Source: Cupriavidus necator
GTDB lineage: Bacteria; Pseudomonadota; Gammaproteobacteria; Burkholderiales; Burkholderiaceae
Assembly: GCF_013141915.1 (NCBI RefSeq)
Contig: NZ_SROX01000016.1
Coordinates: 1-64,000, forward strand
Length of the DNA: 64,000 bases
Reading direction: 5' to 3'
The translations under genes and the position numbers were made by a program. This document shows, piece after piece, positions 17,277 to 26,769 of this stretch. Positions within the stretch are counted from its first letter, which is position 1, and every line of letters starts with the position of its first letter. A model generated the notes under the pieces. It was not told the origin of the DNA and made no database searches. It saw only the letters and a program-made list of their open reading frames with translations.

Positions 17277-17624
17277 ATGTCTCACCGCTTTACCCAACGT
17301 GCAGCCGCAACGGCGCGAAAATCCCTCCCCTCCATGCTGGTTCTGGTCGGATTGATGGGCGTCGCCACCTCGGCCGCGGCTGCCGATTTCGGCTTCCTCG
17401 GCAACCTCGGCGAGTTCATCTGCGGCATTGCCACCTTCATCAACACAAAGTACCTCTTCGTGGCCGGCCTGATCCTGATCGTGCTGGGCGCCATCGGTAT
17501 TGCCAACTCCGAGTCGACCATCATGAAGTTCGTCTCGGTCATCTGTATCGGCATCGGTCTGGCCGCCGCTGCACCGGCAATCATGAAAACGCTGGGCGTC
17601 GCCGCTCAGTGCACCGGCTTCTGA
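17277..17624 (+). CDS. virB2: Conjugative pilin VirB2 (TrbC family)
   Basis: This 115-residue protein has a long signal peptide ending near SAAAA and two hydrophobic helices (about 55-75 and 83-103: FVAGLILIVLGAIGIA and FVSVICIGIGLAAAAPAIM), the standard plan of VirB2 pilins. It forms the T4SS pilus. An AGGAG sequence precedes the ATG. It is followed after 2 bp by virB3. Confidence 0.88.
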   Translation: MSHRFTQRAAATARKSLPSMLVLVGLMGVATSAAAADFGFLGNLGEFICGIATFINTKYLFVAGLILIVLGAIGIANSESTIMKFVSVICIGIGLAAAAPAIMKTLGVAAQCTGF

Positions 17625-17626
17625 TC

Positions 17627-17956
17627 ATGCGCGAGCACCACGTCAGCATCGGCCTTTCCCGGCCGCGCCAGATCGGCGGTGCCGTTCGTGGTCTGGCCAT
17701 CGCCAATGGCACCGTTGTCGCCCTGCTGGTGTACGTGACCTTCCGCAGCGGCTGGAAGATCCCGGTGGCCGTCGTGGTGATGGGCATGGCCTTCCACGCG
17801 CTCCTGCGATGGCTTACCAGTCGGGACCCGTGGTGGAACCAGATCCTCAACGTCTACAACCACTACGGCGATCTGTACGAATCAACTCCCTGGCACGGCA
17901 AGCTGAGCACCCTCTTTCGCCGCCCCTATGGCTTTGACAGCGACCTGCCATGCTGA
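17627..17956 (+). CDS. virB3: T4SS protein VirB3
   Basis: The 109-residue protein has a cytoplasmic start (MREHHVSIGLSRPRQIGG), one or two membrane helices (about residues 22-62) and a soluble tail ending YGFDSDLPC. Size, topology and position between virB2 and virB4 identify VirB3, which works with the VirB4 ATPase at the inner membrane. Its end overlaps the virB4 start by seven bases. Confidence 0.87.
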   Translation: MREHHVSIGLSRPRQIGGAVRGLAIANGTVVALLVYVTFRSGWKIPVAVVVMGMAFHALLRWLTSRDPWWNQILNVYNHYGDLYESTPWHGKLSTLFRRPYGFDSDLPC

Positions 17957-20406
17957 ACCTGAAACGCCGCCCCCTCTACGAGATTGCGCCCTGGCTGACG
18001 TCGATCACCCCGGAGCTGATCCTGAACAAGGATGGGTCGTTACTCGCGACCTACGAGTTCCTGGGTGTCGATGCCGACAGCCCGGACAGCAACGACATTA
18101 CGTCGGCCCGCAATCAGCTGGACCAGGCGTGCCGGTCGTTCGATAACCGGATCACCGCATGGTGGAAAATCAGCCATCGGCGGGCGCGCAGCTATATCGA
18201 CGGCGATTTTACGGCGGGGGCGGATGCCCGGCTGGACGCGCTGAACCGCGCGCACATGACGACCGGGAAGTACTTCCACAATACCCACTCGCTGGCGCTC
18301 GCCTATACGCCGGAGAGCGGCATCGCGAAGTTCTTCGACAAAACCGGCTACCACATGACGGTTGGCGGCAAGTCGGTCATTCCTGCCATTTTCGAGGCGA
18401 CGAAAGACACCCTCTTTGCGCGCAGCGCCTTTGCGTTCGATCTGGAGAAGCTGACGACGGACGCGCGCCGCTTCGAATCCATGCTGGACGCATTCACGGG
18501 GGGCGTGCCGCGCCTGCGCACGCGCCGACTGGTCATGCAGGACAGCTACGCCGTCCTGCACCAGGCGGCCAACCCGAGTGTGCCGCCCCGCCGGATTCGA
18601 TACCCGGTGACCCTTCTCGATACCCATCTGACGGAATCCGAAGTCACGGTCGGCTCCGAGCGGCTGCTGTTCGAATCCGCCCACGGGAAGCGCTACGCCG
18701 CGATCGTTGCCGTCAAGGAATGGATGAGCTTCCAGGAAGCGGCACTGGATAGCCTGATGCAGATCGATGCCGAGCTCGACGTCTGCATCATGTACCGGTT
18801 CCTCGATACGGCGCGGGCGGCAGCCTACATCGAGAAGGTCCGGCGCTTCTACAAGATGGCGGCGCTCAACGTGCGGGCGATCCTGAAACAGTACTTCGCC
18901 AAGGAAGAAGCCGAGAACGATGAAGGTCGCGAGGAACTGGCCAAGGAAGCGGGCAAGGCCCTCAAGCGGCTGACGGCCGAAGGCACCCAGCACGGCTTCG
19001 CCAATATCTCGATCGTCGTCTATGGCGATACCGAATCGGCTCTGGAAGACTCGGTGAGCGAGGTGGTGGGCGCGCTCACAAACGCCGGCTTTGGTGCCAT
19101 CCGCGAGAAGGCCAACCTGATGCCGGCATGGAACAGCACCCTGCCTGGCCGATGGGACAAGCAGCGGCGTCTCCAGTTTGTCGAGACACCCGCGGTTTCC
19201 GACCTTGCACCGGTGCGTTCCGTCATGCCCGGGCCCACCCGCAACGCGTGGCTGTCGGACAAGGCCGGCAAGGAGGTGCCCCCCCTCACCTGTCTGCCCA
19301 CACGTCATCGCACCGCACAGCGCGTTGACCTGCATCAGCCTGGCGGCAACGGGCATCTGCTGATCATCGGCCCCATCGGCGCGGGCAAGTCAGTGTTCCT
19401 GAACTTCCTGGTCTCGCAGGCCGGGCGTCACGACGCGCGCCGGATCCGATTCGACAAGGACCGCTCGACCCGCATCCCGACGCTGCTCAGTGGCGGCGCA
19501 TTCGTCGACGTGACCGGCAAGTTCCAGGCGGCGACACACGTGAACCCCCTGTCGCTTCTCAATAGCCCGACGAACTTCACCTATGTCACCGAATGGGTGA
19601 CGCTGGCCCTCGAGGATGAAGATTTCTCCCTCAGCCCTCAACAATCGCAGGACATCTTCGAGGCGGTGAAGATTCTCGCGACGTACCCGCGCGAGCACTG
19701 GACCCTCGGGCGCCTGGCCACACTGCTGCACGACAGCCTGCGCGAACGGCTGCAAATCTGGCTGCAGGGCGGCCAGTACGGGCACTTCTTTGACCACGCA
19801 GAGGACGCATTTGACGTCAGCGACAACCTGTCGATCGAGATGGGCGACCTCTTCGAGAAGTATCCACGCGCCGCGGTGCTGTTCTCGGACTATGCGTTCT
19901 ATCGCATCAGCCAGTCGATGGACGGGCTCCGGTACACCATCATCGAAGTCGAAGAGGCGGGCTTCTTCTTCCAGCATCCCCGGTTCTACAAGCGGCTGGA
20001 GACCTGGATCACCACCATCCGGAAGCTCAACGGCGCCGTCTGGATGGCCACGCAGTCGCTGCGGCAGCTCGAACGTGTCCCGGACTTCGAAATTCTCAAG
20101 GACAACGTCGGCAATCTGATCTACCTGCCGAACAGCCAGGCCAATACCAGCAAGGACCTCTACAAGGACAAGTTCGGCCTGACCGACGACCAGATCCAGA
20201 TGATCAACGACGCGGTGCCGAACCGGGACTATCTGTGGATCACGCGGGCACAGACGCGGATGCTTCAGAGCACGTTCTCCGACGAGATGGTGGCGATGCT
20301 CCGCTCCGATGGCGTGGCCCAGTCGATCCTCGATCGTCACTACGCTTCCGGCGCCACGGACTGGCAGCAAAACTACGTGCGCGAGATGCTCGCGCGCTCT
20401 GCATAA
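17950..20406 (+). CDS. virB4: T4SS ATPase VirB4
   Basis: This 818-residue ATPase has the CagE/TrbE/VirB4 N-terminal domain (about 180-400) and a C-terminal ATPase domain with Walker A GPIGAGKS near residue 475 and a Walker B-like TIIEVEEAGFF near 662, followed by ATQSLRQLE. VirB4 is the main energiser of pilus biogenesis and substrate movement. Length is normal. The virB5 ATG follows 10 bp after its stop. Confidence 0.94.
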   Translation: MLNLKRRPLYEIAPWLTSITPELILNKDGSLLATYEFLGVDADSPDSNDITSARNQLDQACRSFDNRITAWWKISHRRARSYIDGDFTAGADARLDALNRAHMTTGKYFHNTHSLALAYTPESGIAKFFDKTGYHMTVGGKSVIPAIFEATKDTLFARSAFAFDLEKLTTDARRFESMLDAFTGGVPRLRTRRLVMQDSYAVLHQAANPSVPPRRIRYPVTLLDTHLTESEVTVGSERLLFESAHGKRYAAIVAVKEWMSFQEAALDSLMQIDAELDVCIMYRFLDTARAAAYIEKVRRFYKMAALNVRAILKQYFAKEEAENDEGREELAKEAGKALKRLTAEGTQHGFANISIVVYGDTESALEDSVSEVVGALTNAGFGAIREKANLMPAWNSTLPGRWDKQRRLQFVETPAVSDLAPVRSVMPGPTRNAWLSDKAGKEVPPLTCLPTRHRTAQRVDLHQPGGNGHLLIIGPIGAGKSVFLNFLVSQAGRHDARRIRFDKDRSTRIPTLLSGGAFVDVTGKFQAATHVNPLSLLNSPTNFTYVTEWVTLALEDEDFSLSPQQSQDIFEAVKILATYPREHWTLGRLATLLHDSLRERLQIWLQGGQYGHFFDHAEDAFDVSDNLSIEMGDLFEKYPRAAVLFSDYAFYRISQSMDGLRYTIIEVEEAGFFFQHPRFYKRLETWITTIRKLNGAVWMATQSLRQLERVPDFEILKDNVGNLIYLPNSQANTSKDLYKDKFGLTDDQIQMINDAVPNRDYLWITRAQTRMLQSTFSDEMVAMLRSDGVAQSILDRHYASGATDWQQNYVREMLARSA

Positions 20407-20416
20407 GGAGAGACCC

Positions 20417-21151
20417 ATGAAACGTTGGATTGTCCGTGCCGCCATGGTGGCAAGCCTCGCAGTTTCCACGAATGTTCACGCCGCGCTTCCGGTGATCGAT
20501 GGCGCCAACCTCGTGCAGACGACCAGGACGGCACTGCAGGCGCTCAAGACTGAAATCTACGAGAACACCAATATCGCCTACCAGTACCGCATGATGGCGA
20601 ATCAGTTGCTACAGGCCACCGGAATGGACCCGGCCCATCTTACCGAGCAGCTCGACGCGATCAAGGACGAGATCGGCAAGTTCGATCTCTACGGCGTGAC
20701 GCTGAACGATCTCTATGGGGCCGTCTCCGACAACGCGGACTATTTGTCTAAGGTGCGCAGCATGGTCAAGGCTTCGGGCAAGCCCAGCGGGCAATGGCTT
20801 GAGGACCAGCGCACGCTGCTGGCAAATGGAGACAAGACCGCGAAGAACCTGTTCGATCTGGGCACCTCGGTGGTCAAGAACGTGCAGACGCAGGCCAAGC
20901 GTCGGCAGAAGATCCAGAAGGAGATGAAACTCACTGGCACGGCGCAGGCCGCGGCGGAAGCGACCAACGAAATGCTCGACGTCCTCGCAAACCAGAACTC
21001 GGATCTGCTGCAGATGATGAGCGCCAAGGTGCAGTCGGATGCCGACAAGGACCAGAAGGCGCTGGCCATCGAGACCGAGTCGCTCGACACGGCGCGTCGC
21101 CTGCAAGCCGAGCGTGACCAGCAACGTCAGAAGATCCTCAACCTCAAATGA
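20417..21151 (+). CDS. virB5: VirB5/TrbJ-like minor pilus protein
   Basis: The 244-residue protein has a signal peptide (MKRWIVRAAMVASLAVSTNVHA) and a mostly helical mature part with coiled-coil content, including a Gln/Lys-rich end (RRLQAERDQQRQKILNLK). VirB5/TrbJ proteins sit at the pilus tip. The start at 20417 has AGGAG upstream; a longer frame inside virB4 was rejected. Its stop overlaps the virB6 start by ATGA. Confidence 0.85.
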   Translation: MKRWIVRAAMVASLAVSTNVHAALPVIDGANLVQTTRTALQALKTEIYENTNIAYQYRMMANQLLQATGMDPAHLTEQLDAIKDEIGKFDLYGVTLNDLYGAVSDNADYLSKVRSMVKASGKPSGQWLEDQRTLLANGDKTAKNLFDLGTSVVKNVQTQAKRRQKIQKEMKLTGTAQAAAEATNEMLDVLANQNSDLLQMMSAKVQSDADKDQKALAIETESLDTARRLQAERDQQRQKILNLK

Positions 21152-22197
21152 ACTGGACCTCGATCACTCCAACGCGGATGTGCTGGGGCTTTGTCGCGCT
21201 GCTCCTCGCCACGCTTTGCGTCGTACCACAGCTGGCCACGGCACAGGAAGCTACAGCGGGAAATCAACCGGTCGTAGCTGCAAGTGCAGGCAAGCCGGGC
21301 GACATCAGTGAGGGGATCAGGAAGACACTGAGCAAGCTCGATGGGATGCGCAGCAGCCTGATTCAGGCGGCTACGTCGCTGAGTAAAGCCACCGTGGAGG
21401 ACGCCAACAAGATTGCATTCGGGCTGGGGGTGATCACGCTGGTCCTGGCCGGGCTTCGATTCGCGGCTACTTCGGATCCCGTCAGTGCCTGGACGGATCT
21501 CTTCGAGACCTTTCTGGTGCTCGGCATTTTTGCTTCGCTGTACGCGAGCTATACAAGCTTCTCCTCGGGCCTGTTCCTTTGGTTCGACCATCTCGCCACG
21601 TCTATCAACGGAGGAAATAGCATCTATGACCTCCCCGCATCATTGGCCGATACAGGTGGCAAGTTTGTAGATTCAATCTTGAAGACGCTGAAGGCCGGAA
21701 TTGTGAATCCCCTTTCCCTACTTGATGCCGTCGTCGCCGCAATTCTGTTCGCGTTCGCATTCATCGCTGTCCTGATTGCCGCATTGATCTATTCGTGGTT
21801 CATCCTGGTCGGGCATCTGTTGGTGGCCGTGGGTATCGTCGTGGGACCTCTCGCCGTGGCATTCGGTATGGCGGAGATCTCCCGACGGTTCTTCAATGCC
21901 TGGCTGGACTACATGGTCACCGGCTCGATGTACATGGTGGTGGCAGCCATCATCTCGCAGCTGGTGAGCAAATCGCTCATCGCCATGGTCACAGACATCG
22001 GCAAAGTAGGGACTGACACAACCATTGCGGCCAGCTATGCGCTCAGCACCGCGATCATCCTGGTCTTCGTTGCCATGGAGATTCCGAAAATTGCGGGCTC
22101 CCTCTTCGGAACCGGCGGCGGCGTTGGTGCCACCGGCGGGATGAAGATGCTGGGCCGGGGCGCCTGGAGTCTCGGCAACAAGCTGGCAGGGAAATGA
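21148..22197 (+). CDS. virB6: T4SS polytopic membrane protein VirB6 (TrbL family)
   Basis: The 349-residue protein has a signal-like N-terminus and at least five hydrophobic segments (for example IAFGLGVITLVLAGLRFAA near 92, AAILFAFAFIAVLIAALIYS near 195, and GSMYMVVAAIISQLV near 260). The C-terminal tail is Gly-rich. VirB6/TrbL forms part of the inner-membrane path of the DNA. Four-base overlap with the next gene suggests coupled translation. Confidence 0.88.
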   Translation: MNWTSITPTRMCWGFVALLLATLCVVPQLATAQEATAGNQPVVAASAGKPGDISEGIRKTLSKLDGMRSSLIQAATSLSKATVEDANKIAFGLGVITLVLAGLRFAATSDPVSAWTDLFETFLVLGIFASLYASYTSFSSGLFLWFDHLATSINGGNSIYDLPASLADTGGKFVDSILKTLKAGIVNPLSLLDAVVAAILFAFAFIAVLIAALIYSWFILVGHLLVAVGIVVGPLAVAFGMAEISRRFFNAWLDYMVTGSMYMVVAAIISQLVSKSLIAMVTDIGKVGTDTTIAASYALSTAIILVFVAMEIPKIAGSLFGTGGGVGATGGMKMLGRGAWSLGNKLAGK

Positions 22198-23456
22198 TGA
22201 CTACACATGTACACCTGCCGTCGGATGCGCTGCTGGCGTCCTTCTCCGACCGCGTTGCGCTGATCCGCCAGTACGCGAACGAAGCGGAGAGCGCCGATTT
22301 CACCACCAAATGGTTCGATGTGCTGGAGCGCTGCGCCACATGGTTTTCGAGCATGCCGCTGCGACCCGGCGAGCACGCTGAGCCAGGCGGAGCATTCCGC
22401 GCTACGGTTGAAGCAGCCTATTTCGCCATGCGTCTATCCGGCGCGCAGAAGTTCGCCGCCGACATGACCTCCGAGCGCCGCCGGAAGCTGGAGCCGCAGT
22501 ACCTGTATGCGCTCTTCCTGGCCGCCTGCTGTTCGCGCCTGGATGAGCCATGCCGGCACTTCCAGTTTCATCGGGAAAGCGATGGCGTGGAATGGATGCC
22601 CGCCATCCACGGCGCGTTTGGCCCATGGCTTGCTGGCAGCACCTACCGTGTCACGCGTCGAGAGACCGCCCTTCCCATCGAGCGCATGCGCACAGCGCTC
22701 CTCGCACGCGAGATCCTCGGTGCGGAGCGCCTTGCGGGATTCGACGGCCAGGTGCTTGCCGACCTGTTCGGCGCCATCAATCCTGATCCCCGACCGAGCG
22801 GTCTCGAAACGCTTCTGCACAAGGTCGCTCGCCAAGCAATCGACACGGTTACGCAGTTCGAGATCAAGGCGCGGCGTGCCGCCTTCTCGCCCGATACGAC
22901 GCCGGCGCCGAAGGCGGATTTGCTGAGCGCCGCTGCAGATGCCACAGCCCAAGCGAAGCCGCCTGCCGCAGCTGCAACCGAGCAAGCAGCGGCAACTGCG
23001 CCTGCCTCTGTCGACTCCCGTGCGCCCACCCCGCCTCCGGTAGGCGCTGATACCTCTCCCGCGCACCCGCCAGCGCCGTCGATGGCGCTGGCCCCGCGCG
23101 AAACGATCCGGCCTGCAGTGCAGCTCGACGGCTCGCGATCGCTCCGGCCGGAACAGGCGGAGGACCCGTTCAAGGAAGCACTCGCCGGCGCGTCTAACCT
23201 GCTGCGCGAGTTCTTCCGGGCCCTGGCCCAGGACGTGGCGGCCGGCAAGGTAAAGGTGTCCTGGGTTGACAACCGGCTCGCGGTCAGCAAGCGCATGTTG
23301 AGCAATTACGGCATCGCCTCGGAAACGCTGATCGAGAACCTCCGCAAATTCCAGCTGCTCTACAAGATCGTGGGGCAGGACATCCTGCTGGTGGACAAGG
23401 TCGCGAACCTGATCGCAACGCGGCCGCAATCCACGGGCAACGAGGTGGACGACTGA
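22194..23456 (+). CDS. MobH/TraI_2-like protein with a degenerate HD site
   Basis: The 420-residue protein resembles MobH relaxases. Residues about 40-200 follow the TraI_2 plan, with WFSSMPLRPGEHAEPGG, then VEAAYFAMRL, YALFLAACCSRLDEP and DGVEWMPAIHGAFGPWL. An Ala/Pro linker (about 225-310) leads to a C-terminal TraI_2_C-like winged-helix domain (EFFRALAQDVAAGKVKV to the end). In active MobH proteins I would expect H..GGL..H and LLHDIGK at these places; here the second His and the HD pair are replaced (RATVE, CCSRLDE). So the fold is likely but metal-dependent nicking is doubtful. It lies between virB6 and a TraD-type coupling protein. Confidence 0.7.
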   Translation: MMTTHVHLPSDALLASFSDRVALIRQYANEAESADFTTKWFDVLERCATWFSSMPLRPGEHAEPGGAFRATVEAAYFAMRLSGAQKFAADMTSERRRKLEPQYLYALFLAACCSRLDEPCRHFQFHRESDGVEWMPAIHGAFGPWLAGSTYRVTRRETALPIERMRTALLAREILGAERLAGFDGQVLADLFGAINPDPRPSGLETLLHKVARQAIDTVTQFEIKARRAAFSPDTTPAPKADLLSAAADATAQAKPPAAAATEQAAATAPASVDSRAPTPPPVGADTSPAHPPAPSMALAPRETIRPAVQLDGSRSLRPEQAEDPFKEALAGASNLLREFFRALAQDVAAGKVKVSWVDNRLAVSKRMLSNYGIASETLIENLRKFQLLYKIVGQDILLVDKVANLIATRPQSTGNEVDD

Positions 23457-25312
23457 TGCACCACTACATCAATCATTTCCGCCCGATCTATGAGTTCCGC
23501 GCGGCGGTCGGATGGTTGCTCGCCGCAGGACTGATTCTGGCCAGCGGAATGCCGGGAGCGGGCTACTTTTCCCTGTTCTGCCTGGCCATGCTGCTATTGC
23601 GCTCGGTGCAGGTCTGGCGGGCGCTGAAATTCCGTCTTGCCATTTCGACCAAGTGGCTCGCCGTCATTCCTGTGGGAAAGCTCCTGGCGCTCAGCGCGCA
23701 AATGCGGAAGACAGACAATGCCATGTATCTCGGCACGGGCTTCGAGTGGACCCAGAAGCATTGCCAGATTGCGCACGACATCCTGCGTATGCCCTCCAGT
23801 GACATTCCCGGCCTGCCTCGTTGGCTGCCAAAGCCTATAGTAGAGCGAGTGGAGGCTGTGTTTGCGCCGGCTGGAAGCATCGCCGACCAGTCTCCGCAGG
23901 GAAAATCGTGGATCCACGGCATGGAGCCACAGAAGATCCCGATCCCGTTCCATTACAAGGCGATGCCCGGCCATACCGCTGTGAGCGGCACGACTGGCGC
24001 CGGCAAGACTCGCACCTACGAGGTCATTTCGACCCAGGTGATCCACAACCCCAATGACGTTTTGATCGTCATTGACCCCAAGAACGACGCCGAGTGGGCC
24101 GCTCGGGTAAAGCGGGAATGCGAGCGCACGGGACGCAAGTTCCTTTATTGGAAGCAAGCGGCGCCGTCGCAGTCGATCCGGCTCAATCCGCTGGAAAACT
24201 GGGCCCAGCCGTCGGAGATCCCTACCCGCATTGCGCAGCTGATGGAGGAAGGCCCGTTCCGGCAGTTCGCATTCCTGTTCATCGACCGCGCGGTGAAGGG
24301 CGAACTCTATGTCGGCGACAAGCCCAACCTGCGTTCGATCCTGCAGTACGCCCAGAACGGCATCAACAATCTATTGGACCGCGCGCTCCAGCGCTTCTTC
24401 CCGGAAGCCGGCAAGCCGGATTGGGAGGAAGAGGTCACCGGCTACATGCAGCAGGTAGGACAGCGCGCCGGCGGCACAAAGCTCGATGCCATGGTCCGTC
24501 TCTACATCGAGAGGTTCTCGAACAAGGGACAAGGACATGAGGCCATTGACGGCCTGATCGCCACGTTCCAGCACGATCGCGACCACTACGGTCGGATTAT
24601 CGCCTCTGCCCTGCCCTTGCTCCAGATGCTGGCCACCGGCGAAACGGGGCTGATGCTGGCTCCGAAGGCCGACGACTTTGAAGACGACCGGGAGATCTGG
24701 GATATCGACAAGGTCATCAAGCAGAAGGCCGTGCTCTATGTCGGCGCCGACTCGCTCTCGAACTCACTGGTTGCCCAGGCCGTCATGTCGATGCTGCTGG
24801 CGGACATCGCTTCTGTCGCCGGCGCCATCTACAACTTCTACGCCAAGCCGCCCGAGGTCGTTCTGATCATCGACGAAGCAGCCGAGGCGATCAACGAACA
24901 GATGCTGCAAATCCTGAACAAGGGTCGCGGCGCGGGCTTCAAGGCATTCGTCGCCTACCAGACACGCTCCGATATGACAGCGAAACTTGGAAACGTCGCC
25001 AAGATGCAGCAGGTTTTGGGCAATTTGAACAACCAGATCATCTTACGATTGGAAGATATCGACACGGCACAGTGGTTCTCCGAGAAGGCAGGCACGACCG
25101 CCATTCGGAACATCGTCGTGTCCAGCAGCACCAGCACCGGAACTGAGGCTCATGTCGGTGAATTTAGCGGCTCTGTGTCGCGCTCCATGCAGCTTGAGAA
25201 GGCGCCCCTGATTCCGCATGAGCTGATTATGCAACTACCGAACCTGCAGTACTTCCTGCGTATCTCTGGTGGCTCCGTCTACCAGGGTCGAATTCCAATC
25301 ATCCAGGACTAA
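23456..25312 (+). CDS. traD: Conjugative coupling protein, TraD-like (MobH-type T4CP)
   Basis: The 618-residue protein has two N-terminal membrane helices (about 15-50), Walker A GTTGAGKT near residue 178 with VLIVIDPKNDAEWA downstream, and Walker B VVLIIDEAAEAINEQ near 467, followed by AYQTRSDM. It is an inner-membrane hexameric ATPase that brings the relaxase-DNA complex to the channel. The type is the TraD that accompanies MobH relaxases, not VirD4. Its start overlaps the preceding stop by one base. Confidence 0.9.
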   Translation: MHHYINHFRPIYEFRAAVGWLLAAGLILASGMPGAGYFSLFCLAMLLLRSVQVWRALKFRLAISTKWLAVIPVGKLLALSAQMRKTDNAMYLGTGFEWTQKHCQIAHDILRMPSSDIPGLPRWLPKPIVERVEAVFAPAGSIADQSPQGKSWIHGMEPQKIPIPFHYKAMPGHTAVSGTTGAGKTRTYEVISTQVIHNPNDVLIVIDPKNDAEWAARVKRECERTGRKFLYWKQAAPSQSIRLNPLENWAQPSEIPTRIAQLMEEGPFRQFAFLFIDRAVKGELYVGDKPNLRSILQYAQNGINNLLDRALQRFFPEAGKPDWEEEVTGYMQQVGQRAGGTKLDAMVRLYIERFSNKGQGHEAIDGLIATFQHDRDHYGRIIASALPLLQMLATGETGLMLAPKADDFEDDREIWDIDKVIKQKAVLYVGADSLSNSLVAQAVMSMLLADIASVAGAIYNFYAKPPEVVLIIDEAAEAINEQMLQILNKGRGAGFKAFVAYQTRSDMTAKLGNVAKMQQVLGNLNNQIILRLEDIDTAQWFSEKAGTTAIRNIVVSSSTSTGTEAHVGEFSGSVSRSMQLEKAPLIPHELIMQLPNLQYFLRISGGSVYQGRIPIIQD

Positions 25313-25320
25313 TACGGTCA

Positions 25321-25827
25321 ATGCCCTCCACCCTGTTCCGACAAATCGTCAAGGAATACAAGCTCTCGGCGAAGCTCTCACCGATGTTCATCGTGTCTCC
25401 CGACCTGGATGACGTCTGCACCCGTGTGGTCGATTACATCGGCGTGAATTTCCGGGTGCGAGAAGAGCCGCTGGTCAAGGAAATGCTGACGGACGCCATC
25501 GCCGCGTGGCGCGCGGCGCGCAAACAGGGCGACGCAAACGTCGCCTTCATGCAGGGCTTGTTCGGGCGCGCGCACGATCTTTACGCGAAGCGCTATGCCG
25601 CCTTCAAGGGCGAGAAGTACAACGTCTGGTATCCCTACCACGAGTCCATCCCTGCGTTCGAGCAGCGCCAACCCGCGGGCTATGTCTGCCAGGTGGTCGA
25701 CGAACCCGTACCGGGAAACATCTCCCAACGGTGTGCGGCATTCCAGCTGGCCGCTCGCGTGCTGACCGGCTACAGCTTCACCCGCTACTTCGATACCTAC
25801 GATGTCGCTCGAGACTTTGCACACTAA
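25321..25827 (+). CDS. Hypothetical protein of the transfer operon
   Basis: This 168-residue soluble protein (MPSTLFRQIVKEYKLSAKLS...) has no signal peptide or membrane segment, and I do not recognise its family. It starts 8 bp after the coupling protein and overlaps the next small gene, so it is part of the same operon. A role in conjugation is suggested only by that position. Confidence 0.75.
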   Translation: MPSTLFRQIVKEYKLSAKLSPMFIVSPDLDDVCTRVVDYIGVNFRVREEPLVKEMLTDAIAAWRAARKQGDANVAFMQGLFGRAHDLYAKRYAAFKGEKYNVWYPYHESIPAFEQRQPAGYVCQVVDEPVPGNISQRCAAFQLAARVLTGYSFTRYFDTYDVARDFAH

Positions 25828-26092
25828 GGCCGCCCGGTCATTGGCAAGGTTGCGCCAGGTTCCGGTGCGGTGCGCTGCGTGGATCTTCCGCGTCGACCTC
25901 GAGCTTGCACTGGAAATGCACGCCTGGCTCAATCAGGGGACACCCGGGCCGATGCCAGAACACTTCATGCGCGGCAATGCCGCCCCTTGCTTCGCCCTGA
26001 CCAGTATTGCCGCGCGCAAGCCGGTGGTCTTCTGGGGCGCGCTCGTCGCCATCCCGGCACTGCCGGTGCTACTTCTGCTGCGTTGGGTGTGA
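25802..26092 (+). CDS. Small membrane protein of the transfer operon
   Basis: The 96-residue protein ends in a hydrophobic helix (VVFWGALVAIPALPVLLLL) followed by RWV, suggesting a C-terminal membrane anchor. It overlaps the preceding gene by 26 bases and lies 3 bp before the DUF4400-like gene. No family recognised. Confidence 0.65.
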   Translation: MSLETLHTKAARSLARLRQVPVRCAAWIFRVDLELALEMHAWLNQGTPGPMPEHFMRGNAAPCFALTSIAARKPVVFWGALVAIPALPVLLLLRWV

Positions 26093-26095
26093 ACC

Positions 26096-26713
26096 ATGGC
26101 CAGTTCCCGATTCGTCTCTCACGTACGCGTGTGGCTGCTTGTGTCGCCGCTGATGATCTGTGCACTTGTGCCGTTCATCCAGAGCGATGCCGCCTTCGAA
26201 GTCAGCGATGCTGAACAGGCGTCGGTTTCGCAATGGATTGGCCAGGCCGGCGCGCGCGAGGCAGCATCGCAGGCGAACGACCGGTTTGACCGTTGGCTTG
26301 TCAAATCTGGTGCGCTGCAGGCATCGTTCTCTGGCTCGGACGCCGATACGGCACTACCAGACGCCGGTGCTTCGGAGTTCGGCCGCGGCTGGATGCGACG
26401 TTTCTGGCTGACCGTCTACCGAGCAGTCTATCGCGCGGCCGTCGCCCATCACTGGCTGTTCGGTGGATTCATCCTTTTTGCCGCGCTGCTTAACGATGGG
26501 GCCGTGTCGCGCAAGATTCGCGCCGCGGGCGCTGGCTTCGCCAACCCTGTGACCTTCCACGTGGCCGCCCATGGCCTGCTGCTTTGCTTTGGTCTTGGCG
26601 CCACCGCCCTGCTCTTACCGATTTCCCTGCTCGCTCACTGGTGGACGCTCGGCGTCTGTCTCGTGGGCCTCTTCAGCTGGCGCCTCGCGGCGTCCTTCCA
26701 TGTCGGCAAGTAG
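26096..26713 (+). CDS. DUF4400-like integral membrane protein
   Basis: The 205-residue protein has an N-terminal helix (VRVWLLVSPLMICALVPFI), a periplasmic loop, and three C-terminal hydrophobic segments (about 118-132, 155-175, 180-198). The layout, including the RAVYRAAVAHHWLFGG stretch, matches DUF4400 proteins that accompany TraD in MobH-type conjugative elements. Function is unknown; the association supports the TraD assignment. Confidence 0.72.
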   Translation: MASSRFVSHVRVWLLVSPLMICALVPFIQSDAAFEVSDAEQASVSQWIGQAGAREAASQANDRFDRWLVKSGALQASFSGSDADTALPDAGASEFGRGWMRRFWLTVYRAVYRAAVAHHWLFGGFILFAALLNDGAVSRKIRAAGAGFANPVTFHVAAHGLLLCFGLGATALLLPISLLAHWWTLGVCLVGLFSWRLAASFHVGK

Positions 26714-26769
26714 CTGACACCACGTTTGTTTGATTTCAATGGCCTCGAACGCTGGCCACTCCAGGAGAA

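Noticed and set aside
18040-19356. 438-codon open frame opposite virB4
   Set aside because: Lies entirely antisense to a gene with clear ATPase motifs and has no motif itself.
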